From an uncultured Mollicutes bacterium (lineage in GTDB: Bacteria > Bacillota_I > Bacilli_A > RFN20 > CAG-449): a stretch of DNA of 5,269 nt. The stretch lies in contig URVS01000115.1 of NCBI GenBank assembly GCA_900551385.1, positions 1 through 5,269 of the forward strand. Direction: 5' to 3'. The notes under the pieces were generated by a model that ran no database searches, was not told the origin of the DNA, and worked only from the letters and a program-made list of their open reading frames with translations. Below are positions 1 to 4,694 of the stretch, piece after piece (position 1 is the stretch's first letter; the number at the start of each line of letters is the position of its first letter). A program made the translations under genes and the position numbers.

Positions 1-24
1 AAAATTTGGTGGATTGACTAATAT

Positions 25-77
25 AAAAACAACACTTTTTAAAGTCTAGTCTTTTAGCTTTGTAAAGTGTTGTTTTT
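25..77. terminator. Bidirectional-type terminator hairpin
   Basis: The arms AAAAACAACACTTT (25-38) and AAAGTGTTGTTTTT (64-77) are exact reverse complements over 14 bp, separated by a 25-base loop. On the minus strand the stem starts 6 bases after the trigger-factor stop codon and ends in a U-rich arm, so it should terminate that gene. On the plus strand the right arm runs into seven Ts (73-79), so it could also end a gene entering from the left edge. The long loop makes it less compact than a textbook terminator. Confidence 0.75.
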
Positions 78-83
78 TTGTTC

Positions 84-1013
84 TTAATTATTATTTTGAT
101 ATAAGAAATTAGATGTTTTTTCTCTAATAATTTCTTTCTTTAAATCTTCAATTTTATTTTCTTTAATATCTTTTATTTGTTCATCATTGAAATTATAATA
201 TTGTTGCAATTTTAAAAGATATTCATTAAGTTCTTCATCAGAAACAACAATATTTTCTTGTTTTTCAATATATTCAAACATTAAATCAATTACCAATGAT
301 TTTTTAGCTTCTGGTTTAAGTTTATTTTTAAAATCATCTAAATTTGTTTTTGTCATTTCAAGATATGATTCAATGGTTACGCCATATTGTGCCATTGATT
401 TTTCATAATAAGAAATTATTTCATCAACTCTTTTTTGAATAAGCTCTTCACTTACTTCTAATTCACAATTATCAGCAAAATAATCACAAATTTTTGTAAT
501 ATATTGATTAACATTTTCAAAATAATTTTCTTGTTCTAAGTTATTTTTTATTGCAGTTTTAAAATCTTCAACTGTTTTAAATCCATGACTTGTAACAAAT
601 TCTTCATTTAAAGAAGGTACTTTCTTATTTTTAATTGAGTTAATTTTACATTTAAAAATTGCATTTTTACCTTTTAAATTTTCCGCATGATAATCTTCTG
701 GAAATTTAACTAAAACATCAACTTCTTCATTAAGTTGTTTACCAACTAATTGATCTTCAAATCCAGGAATAAATGTACCTGAACCAAGTTCTAAATCGTA
801 ATTATCAGCTTTTCCACCTTCAAATTGTTTTTCATCAACATAACCATCAAAATTAATATTGACTATATCACCAATTTCAGTTTTTCCATTTTTATCTATA
901 TAAGTCATTGATTCACTTAAAATTGAATTAATCTTATTATTGATATCTTCTTCTGTAACATTTTTTATTGGGTCTTTTCCAAGTTTTAAATTTTTGTATT
1001 CACAATATTTCAT
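84..1013 (-). CDS. Trigger-factor-like peptidyl-prolyl isomerase/chaperone lacking the ribosome-binding domain
   Basis: This is a 309-residue cytoplasmic protein related to trigger factor, the folding chaperone with prolyl isomerase activity. Residues about 47-128 form an FKBP-type domain, with GDIVNINFDGYVD at its start, then LELGSGTFIPGFEDQLVG and the closing GKNAIFKCKINSIK. Residues about 133-309 are a charged, helical segment like the C-terminal chaperone arms (VPSLNEEFV onward). Family members are usually about 430 residues; the missing part is the N-terminal ribosome-docking domain with its GFRxGKxP-type loop. Only a linker-like stretch (residues 1-45) precedes the FKBP domain. The ATG at 1013 is well supported by AAGGAG nine bases upstream and a promoter immediately before that, so the short form is not a mis-chosen start. 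No signal peptide is visible, which argues against an exported PrsA-like protein. It probably acts off the ribosome, or beside a full-length trigger factor elsewhere; that is inference. Confidence 0.87.
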   Translation of the reverse strand: MKYCEYKNLKLGKDPIKNVTEEDINNKINSILSESMTYIDKNGKTEIGDIVNINFDGYVDEKQFEGGKADNYDLELGSGTFIPGFEDQLVGKQLNEEVDVLVKFPEDYHAENLKGKNAIFKCKINSIKNKKVPSLNEEFVTSHGFKTVEDFKTAIKNNLEQENYFENVNQYITKICDYFADNCELEVSEELIQKRVDEIISYYEKSMAQYGVTIESYLEMTKTNLDDFKNKLKPEAKKSLVIDLMFEYIEKQENIVVSDEELNEYLLKLQQYYNFNDEQIKDIKENKIEDLKKEIIREKTSNFLYQNNN

Positions 1014-1022
1014 TATGTGTTT

Positions 1023-1046
1023 CTCCTTACAAACATTAGTATAACA
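1023..1046 (-). promoter_or_regulatory. Extended -10 promoter and ribosome binding site of the trigger-factor-like gene
   Basis: Reading the minus strand, TGTTATACT (1046-1038) is an extended -10 element (TG, one base, TATACT) and AAGGAG (1028-1023) is a strong Shine-Dalgarno sequence nine bases before the ATG. No good -35 hexamer lies at the expected distance, as is common for extended -10 promoters. The predicted leader is short, about 17 bases. This suggests the gene is transcribed on its own as well as by any read-through from spmB, since no terminator hairpin is seen between the two. Confidence 0.5.
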
Positions 1047-1072
1047 TTAAGCAATTAAAAATAAAATCATTA

Positions 1073-1594
1073 TTAATTGTTCAAAAATACTAATGTAAGT
1101 ATTATTCCTACACTTATGCCTACTATATCAGCAAATAATCCTACTTTTAAAGCATGTTTCCATTTTGTTACTCCTACTGAAGTAAAATATAAACATAAAA
1201 CATATATCGTTGTATCAGTACTTCCTTGTATAGTCGAAGCCATTTTACAAGCAATACCATCTACATCATTTTTACAAATTGAATCTAAAACCGCTACTGA
1301 AGCACTACCTGAAACTGGTCTAAAAATTATCATTGGAATTATTTCTATAAAATCATTTATTCCTGGAAAAATTTTTGAAATTAGCTTTGATATATCTTCT
1401 ATTAATCCTGAAGATTTTAATAAAGTAACACAAAAAAGCATTGCTAAAATTGAAGGAAATACTTCTTTAAAAAGATTTAACCCTTCTTTAGAACCTTTTA
1501 TAAATGATGAATACGCATTTTTTCTTTTAATTATTGAAAATATAATTATAAAAATAATTAAAAGTGGTATAAAAATTAACGATTTATTATTCAT
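1073..1594 (-). CDS. spmB: Spore maturation protein B (SpmB)-like nucleoside-recognition/gate membrane protein
   Basis: The 173-residue length matches the SpmB family, one of a pair (SpmA, SpmB) of membrane proteins with the nucleoside-recognition (gate) domain, known in Bacillus for spore core dehydration. Two conserved signatures are visible: RPVSGSAS (92-99) and QGSTDTT (123-129), followed by YVLCLYFTSVGVTKWKHAL and GLFADIVG. Hydrophobic segments lie at about 5-22, 43-60, 84-92, 129-141 and 152-171, so it is an integral membrane protein. The start is the only in-frame ATG before an upstream stop at 1610-1612, but no Shine-Dalgarno sequence precedes it. It begins 34 bases after the stop of the upstream nuclease-like gene, so translational coupling or weak initiation is possible. 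No spmA partner is adjacent; its usual neighbour is missing from this window. Homologues also occur in bacteria not known to sporulate, so the gene alone does not prove spore formation. Confidence 0.85.
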   Translation of the reverse strand: MNNKSLIFIPLLIIFIIIFSIIKRKNAYSSFIKGSKEGLNLFKEVFPSILAMLFCVTLLKSSGLIEDISKLISKIFPGINDFIEIIPMIIFRPVSGSASVAVLDSICKNDVDGIACKMASTIQGSTDTTIYVLCLYFTSVGVTKWKHALKVGLFADIVGISVGIILTLVFLNN

Positions 1595-1628
1595 ACAATA
1601 AAATGTATGTTAAATAAATAGTTTTATG

Positions 1629-2357
1629 TTATTTAATAATGTCATCATTATAAAATTTTAAACATAAAATTGGCCATTTTATTCTTACATAATTTATATC
1701 ACGTTTAAGCATATTTCTACCAGATGGTTGATAAATTAATCCTCCAAAATGAATTGGTCCTTTATTTGGCTTTATATCGTGTTTAACAATATCATATATT
1801 TCTTCTCTTGATAAAAGAAAACCTTTATCTAAACATCCATAATAAAAATAATCTACTTCATAATAATATTCTTTAGAGCCTTTGATTATTGAGCGAAAAA
1901 TTATATCATCTATTAAATGTTTATTATTGTTCAATTCTTCATTAGCTTGTATTAAATAATCTCCATATTTATCAATTATTTCATCTTTAGAAAATTGCTT
2001 TCCATTATTAGTTGTCTTTTTAGATAACCCAAAATGATAAAAAGATATTATTTTTATTGTTCTTTCGCTTACTCCATTTTTTCTTAAATAATCATAAAAA
2101 GAATATATATGTTCTTGATGTACTGAAGGGTTATGTCCAGTTTTTATAGATATTAATTTTTGTATTTTATTTATTTTAACAATTATATCTGGCTTAACAT
2201 GTCTAGCATCAATCAAGAAAGAATGTATAATATCTGCATCTTGAGCAGTTGGAAACATTTTGTATATTATTTCTTTCCAAAATTCATTTAGTTCTTTGAC
2301 CATTTTTAAATTTAAATATTTTGCAATGTTATTTTCATTTTGTTCTCCACTATTCAT
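1629..2357 (-). CDS. Uncharacterised protein with a PD-(D/E)XK-like nuclease signature
   Basis: I cannot assign this 242-residue protein to a named family. Residues 56-74 read PD, a beta-strand-like IIVKINKIQKLI, then SIKTG; this spacing resembles the core of PD-(D/E)XK nucleases, where P56-D57 and K72 would be catalytic. The acidic residue usually two before the lysine is Ser70 here, a variation known in divergent members. The N-terminus (SGEQNENNIAKYLN, with Glu5 and Glu8) could supply the helix-borne acidic residue of such folds. Conserved-looking SVHQEHIYSF follows at 78-87. The rest is rich in charged and aromatic residues, with no signal peptide or membrane span. No methyltransferase or other restriction partner is next to it. 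AGGAG (2371-2367) nine bases before the ATG supports the start. It sits between the tRNA-antisense block and spmB. A restriction or defence-type endonuclease is plausible but unproven. Confidence 0.6.
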   Translation of the reverse strand: MNSGEQNENNIAKYLNLKMVKELNEFWKEIIYKMFPTAQDADIIHSFLIDARHVKPDIIVKINKIQKLISIKTGHNPSVHQEHIYSFYDYLRKNGVSERTIKIISFYHFGLSKKTTNNGKQFSKDEIIDKYGDYLIQANEELNNNKHLIDDIIFRSIIKGSKEYYYEVDYFYYGCLDKGFLLSREEIYDIVKHDIKPNKGPIHFGGLIYQPSGRNMLKRDINYVRIKWPILCLKFYNDDIIK

Positions 2358-2433
2358 AAAAAGTATCTCCTATTATATAAATAGTGAAAAAAAAGAAAAA
2401 TTTATAAAAAATATTATTTTTTCTTACTTTTTG
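2358..2433 (-). promoter_or_regulatory. AT-rich leader and ribosome binding site of the nuclease-like gene
   Basis: This 76-base stretch is almost pure A and T. It holds a clear Shine-Dalgarno AGGAG at 2371-2367. TATAAT at 2377-2372 looks like a -10 hexamer, but it abuts the Shine-Dalgarno sequence, so a transcript starting from it would lose that site, and there is no matching -35. I see no convincing promoter, so expression may come from read-through of the tRNA terminator or from an unrecognised promoter. Confidence 0.4.
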
Positions 2434-2511
2434 GGCAGAGCAATCGGAACGATCGATTGTAGGTTCGTTTATAGGAGAAGTGGTTTTCGTTTTATCATTC
2501 ATGGGTTCAAA
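2434..2511 (+). repeat. Inverted, trimmed copy of the neighbouring tRNA-Asn/tRNA-Glu pair
   Basis: Four plus-strand blocks match the sense sequence of the two minus-strand tRNAs, in the same order. 2434-2447 is identical to tRNA-Asn 2686-2673 (D-stem 3' strand and anticodon-stem 5' strand). 2448-2467 matches tRNA-Asn 2667-2647 with one deletion and one substitution (anticodon-stem 3' strand to T-loop). 2470-2486 matches tRNA-Glu 2619-2603 at 16 of 17 bases (D-arm). 2496-2511 is identical to tRNA-Glu 2579-2564 (variable loop to T-loop). Absent are CTGTT containing the Asn anticodon, the whole Glu anticodon arm (9 unrelated bases in its place), and both T-stem/acceptor 3' strands. It cannot encode working tRNAs. 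On the minus strand it is antisense to both. It may be a decayed palindromic duplication, a regulatory element, or an assembly artefact. Confidence 0.85.
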
Positions 2512-2536
2512 AAAAAGAACACCGAGGTGTTCTTTT
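2509..2536 (-). terminator. Rho-independent terminator of the tRNA operon
   Basis: AAAAGAACAC (2513-2522) and GTGTTCTTTT (2527-2536) form a 10-bp stem closed by a four-base loop. On the minus strand the stem is followed by an eight-T tract (2516-2509, partly within the stem). It starts 10 bases after the CCA end of tRNA-Glu, the expected place for this operon's terminator. On the plus strand it has only four Ts, so it would work less well there. It is also the centre of symmetry between the tRNA pair and its inverted copy. Confidence 0.85.
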
Positions 2537-2546
2537 GATTACTTCT

Positions 2547-2623
2547 TGGTGACCTATACGGGATTTGAACCCATGAATGCATGCGTGAAAGGCATGTGAG
2601 TTAAACCACTTCTCCAATAGGCC
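2547..2623 (-). tRNA. tRNA-Glu (anticodon TTC)
   Basis: The cloverleaf folds fully. The acceptor strands GGCCTAT and ATAGGTC pair with one G-T wobble, the D-stem is GAG/CTC, and the anticodon stem CATGC/GCATG carries the loop CTTTCAC with TTC at 2589-2587. The T-stem is ATGGG/CCCGT with loop TTCAAAT. Discriminator A and a genomically encoded CCA end the gene at 2547. It lies four bases after the CCA of tRNA-Asn, so the two are surely cotranscribed and separated by processing. Confidence 0.96.
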
Positions 2624-2627
2624 ACAA

Positions 2628-2702
2628 TGGCGCTCAGCATAGGGCTCGAACCTACAACCGATCGGTTAACAGCCGATTGCTCTGCCATTGAGCTAGCTGA
2701 GC
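2628..2702 (-). tRNA. tRNA-Asn (anticodon GTT)
   Basis: The acceptor strands GCTCAGC and GCTGAGC pair fully. The D-stem is GCTC/GAGC, the anticodon stem ATCGG/CCGAT carries loop CTGTTAA with GTT at 2670-2668, and the T-stem GTAGG/CCTAT has loop TTCGAGC. Discriminator G and an encoded CCA (2630-2628) close the gene. It is the first gene of a two-tRNA operon and reads asparagine codons AAC and AAU, which are abundant in the AT-rich genes here. Confidence 0.96.
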
Positions 2703-2716
2703 TTATCACTTTATTG

Positions 2717-2733
2717 GCTTAGCAACGCTAAGC
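2717..2733 (-). other. Hairpin at the predicted 5' end of the tRNA precursor
   Basis: GCTTAGC (2733-2727) and GCTAAGC (2723-2717) form a perfect 7-bp stem around the loop GTT on the minus strand. The predicted transcription start is about 2734, so the hairpin would cap the precursor RNA, 14 bases before tRNA-Asn. No T tract follows, so it is not a terminator. It could protect the 5' end or guide processing; that is inference. Confidence 0.55.
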
Positions 2734-2740
2734 AAGTATG

Positions 2741-2769
2741 ATATTACAATAAACAAACACAATTTGCAA
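2741..2769 (-). promoter_or_regulatory. Predicted sigma-A promoter of the tRNA-Asn/tRNA-Glu operon
   Basis: On the minus strand TTGCAA (2769-2764) and TAATAT (2746-2741) are separated by exactly 17 bases and resemble the -35 and -10 hexamers. The start would be near 2734, about 32 bases before tRNA-Asn and just before the leader hairpin. The acpP terminator directly upstream makes an independent promoter necessary here. Confidence 0.6.
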
Positions 2770-2801
2770 CACTTTTTTAAAATTATTTTTATTTTTTTAT
2801 T

Positions 2802-2837
2802 AAAAAAATACATTTAATTTTTTTAATTAAATGTATT
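2802..2837 (-). terminator. Terminator of acpP
   Basis: Minus-strand AATACATTTAATT (2837-2825) pairs with AATTAAATGTATT (2819-2807), a perfect 13-bp but very AT-rich stem with a five-base loop, followed by a T run to 2802. It begins six bases after the acpP stop codon and separates acpP from the tRNA operon. Confidence 0.75.
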
Positions 2838-2843
2838 AATCAA

Positions 2844-3071
2844 TTACTTAGATAATTTCTTTTCAATTACAGTATAAACATCACCAACAGTTTTGAAAGA
2901 AAGCATTTCTTCATCAGTAAATTGTATACCAAGTTTTTCTTCCATTGACATTAATGATTCTACCAAATCAAGAGAATCAATACCTAAAGAACTTATTTCT
3001 GTGTTTTTGTCAAATTCTTTTCCTTTAACAACTTCACCAAAAGATTCTTTTATGACTTCTTCTGTACTCAT
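2844..3071 (-). CDS. acpP: Acyl carrier protein
   Basis: This 75-residue acidic protein carries growing acyl chains as thioesters on a 4'-phosphopantetheine arm during type II fatty acid synthesis and donates them to phospholipid synthesis. The attachment serine is Ser33 in the signature LGIDSLDLVE; AcpS would modify it. The four-helix pattern is intact, with helix II running DSLDLVESLMSMEEKLGI and the later FTDEEMLSFKTVGDVYTVIEKKL. Length is normal (about 76-80 residues). The start is supported by AAGGAG eight bases upstream. It stands alone, with its own strong promoter and terminator; no fab genes or phosphopantetheinyl transferase are adjacent. A carrier protein dedicated to another pathway cannot be excluded, but the isolated housekeeping layout favours fatty acid synthesis. 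Confidence 0.93.
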   Translation of the reverse strand: MSTEEVIKESFGEVVKGKEFDKNTEISSLGIDSLDLVESLMSMEEKLGIQFTDEEMLSFKTVGDVYTVIEKKLSK

Positions 3072-3079
3072 TTAATAAA

Positions 3080-3125
3080 CTCCTTGCATTGACTTTATTA
3101 TAATGGTTATTTTTAATTTTATCAA
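3080..3125 (-). promoter_or_regulatory. Near-consensus sigma-A promoter and ribosome binding site of acpP
   Basis: On the minus strand TTGATA (3125-3120) and the perfect -10 hexamer TATAAT (3102-3097) are 17 bases apart. AAGGAG (3085-3080) lies eight bases before the ATG. The start is expected near 3090, giving a leader of about 20 bases. This is the strongest promoter in the window, fitting the high demand for acyl carrier protein. It lies just after the malQ stop, so acpP does not depend on malQ transcription. Confidence 0.8.
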
Positions 3126-3135
3126 TAAATATTAT

Positions 3136-4641
3136 TTATCTATTAGCTTCATTAACCATTTGCCTTAAATGTAATTGTAATTCTTTAGTAAATGTACCCT
3201 TTTTAAAACGGAATTTCCAATTTCCAAAAGCTGAACCAGGAATATTTATTCTACTTTCTTTTCCTAAATGTAAAATATCTTGTGGCATAAAGATAACAAC
3301 ATTTGCTTTTGATCTCATAAGTGAGCCTATTAAAGTATCATTAATATCCGCTACATTACAAATTTTTAAATAATCTAACATGGCATTATGAAGTTCAGGG
3401 TGTTCTTCAATAAAATTACTTTCTATATCATTATCATGAGTTCCTATATAAGCAACACAATTTTCTTCATAATTATGAGGTAAATATGGATTAACTAATT
3501 CTTCATATTTTGTATCTTCATTAGAATATTTATAATCTTCAAAGGCAAATTGATACAACTTTAATCCAGGAAAACCACATTCTTTCTTTAATTCACGGAC
3601 ATCATCATTTATAATACCTAAATCTTCTGCGATTATTTCGATTTTACTTAATTCTTTTTTGCAATCTTCAAACAATTCATATCCAGGTCCTTTTGCCCAA
3701 TATCCATTCATTGCAGTAGTTTCTTTACTATCAACGGCCCAATATGAATCGAAGCCACGGAAATGATCAACTCTAACAACATCATATAATTTTGACATTT
3801 GTTTAAATCTTCTTCTCCACCATAAAAATTTATTTTTCTTCATATATTCATAATCATAAAGTGGATTGCCCCATAATTGCCCTGTTTTTGAAAAATAATC
3901 TGGTGGTACACCCGCAACTTTTGTAGGTCTTCTATTTGAATTTAATAAAAACATTTTATGATTTGCCCAAACATCACTAGAATCTAAACTTACATAAATT
4001 GGCATATCTCCAATAATTTTTATTCCATGTCTATTTGCATATCTTTTTAATCTTATATATTCATTATATGCTTCATATTGCATCCAAATTTGGAATAAAT
4101 ATTCTTCTTTATTTTCTTCTTTTGTTTGTATTAAAATTAATTTTTTATGTTTTCTATAATCTAATGGCCAATTTTGGAATGATTCTCCATTAAATTTTGC
4201 TTTAATAGTCATAAATAAAGCATAATCTTCAAGCCATTTTTTATTTCTTTTATAAAACTTTTCTATTTTTTCTTTTTCAATATCATAAGCATTTTTAAAT
4301 GCTTTTCTTAAAACATTATATCTTTCTTGATATAATTTACCATAATCAATACTTGTTGATTTATTTCCAAATTTTACATGTTTTAAATCTTCTTTAGATA
4401 GATATCCTTTTTTTACAAGTTGATGTAAATCAATAAAATATGGATTTAAAGCAAAAGCTGAAAATGATTGATATGGTGAATCACCAAAACTTGTTGGATT
4501 TAATGGTAATATTTGCCAATATTTTTGATTTGCGCCACTTAAAAATCTTACAAATTTTCTTGCTTCCGAGCCAAAATTTCCTATACCATATTTTGATGGC
4601 AATTCACTTATATGAACTAATAATCCTGATCCTCTTTCCAT
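3136..4641 (-). CDS. malQ: 4-alpha-glucanotransferase (amylomaltase, GH77)
   Basis: This cytosolic enzyme moves alpha-1,4-glucan segments between maltooligosaccharides, releasing glucose and making longer chains for phosphorylase. At 501 residues it matches compact bacterial amylomaltases. The N-terminus has the family pattern (RGSGLLVHISELPSKYGIG, then WQILPLNPT and GDSPYQSFSAFALNPYFID). The catalytic triad is intact: nucleophile Asp292 in VRVDHFRGFD, acid/base Glu339 in IAEDLG, and Asp403 in GTHDND. GVPPDYFSKTGQLWGNPLYD (245-264) and the C-terminal QDILHLGKESRINIPGSAFGNW are also typical. The ATG at 4641 has GAGGTG seven bases upstream (4654-4649), and the MERGSGLL start aligns with the usual N-terminus. 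It begins 53 bases after the upstream chimeric gene. I see no clear promoter or strong terminator in that gap, so the two may be cotranscribed. No maltose transporter or glycogen gene is in the window, so whether it serves maltodextrin or glycogen use is open. Confidence 0.96.
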   Translation of the reverse strand: MERGSGLLVHISELPSKYGIGNFGSEARKFVRFLSGANQKYWQILPLNPTSFGDSPYQSFSAFALNPYFIDLHQLVKKGYLSKEDLKHVKFGNKSTSIDYGKLYQERYNVLRKAFKNAYDIEKEKIEKFYKRNKKWLEDYALFMTIKAKFNGESFQNWPLDYRKHKKLILIQTKEENKEEYLFQIWMQYEAYNEYIRLKRYANRHGIKIIGDMPIYVSLDSSDVWANHKMFLLNSNRRPTKVAGVPPDYFSKTGQLWGNPLYDYEYMKKNKFLWWRRRFKQMSKLYDVVRVDHFRGFDSYWAVDSKETTAMNGYWAKGPGYELFEDCKKELSKIEIIAEDLGIINDDVRELKKECGFPGLKLYQFAFEDYKYSNEDTKYEELVNPYLPHNYEENCVAYIGTHDNDIESNFIEEHPELHNAMLDYLKICNVADINDTLIGSLMRSKANVVIFMPQDILHLGKESRINIPGSAFGNWKFRFKKGTFTKELQLHLRQMVNEANR

Positions 4642-4648
4642 AAAATAA

Positions 4649-4654
4649 CACCTC
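4649..4654 (-). promoter_or_regulatory. Ribosome binding site of malQ
   Basis: Minus-strand GAGGTG lies seven bases before the ATG at 4641 and fixes the malQ start. The rest of the 53-base gap to the upstream gene holds a seven-T run (4689-4683) after a weak 5-bp TGTAA/TTACA stem, too poor to call a terminator. Confidence 0.7.
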
Positions 4655-4694
4655 TATTTCACATTAATATTAATCGTATTACAAAAAAATGTAA

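Noticed and set aside
1..21. Possible 3' end of a plus-strand gene (frame 1 reads KIWWID then TAA)
   Set aside because: Only six residues are visible and no family can be recognised; the terminator just downstream makes it plausible but not supportable.
1077..1601. Long plus-strand open frame of 174 codons
   Set aside because: It lies exactly antisense to spmB, whose own frame has clear family motifs; the open antisense frame is a by-product of codon composition.
2372..2377. TATAAT as the -10 box of the nuclease-like gene
   Set aside because: It abuts the Shine-Dalgarno sequence, so the resulting RNA would lack it, and no -35 hexamer lies at the right distance.
2434..2511. A second functional tRNA-Asn/tRNA-Glu gene pair on the plus strand
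   Set aside because: Both anticodons, the acceptor 3' strands and the CCA ends are absent, so no cloverleaf can form.
2260..2538. Plus-strand open frame of 92 codons crossing the tRNA-like block
   Set aside because: It runs antisense to the nuclease-like gene start, then through tRNA-like sequence and a terminator arm; it has no ribosome binding site or recognisable motif.
2358..2540. T-box riboswitch upstream of the nuclease-like gene
   Set aside because: There is no T-box consensus sequence, no stem I specifier loop and no antiterminator arrangement; complementarity is to D-arm and T-arm segments.
2434..2702. Prophage or island attachment sites at the tRNA genes
   Set aside because: Integration duplicates the tRNA 3' end as a direct repeat; here the copy is inverted and lacks the 3' ends, and no integrase gene is present.
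2893..3075. Plus-strand open frame of 60 codons
   Set aside because: It is the shadow of acpP, with no independent evidence of coding.
4440..4643. Plus-strand open frame of 67 codons
   Set aside because: It is antisense to the conserved N-terminus of malQ and has no coding signature.
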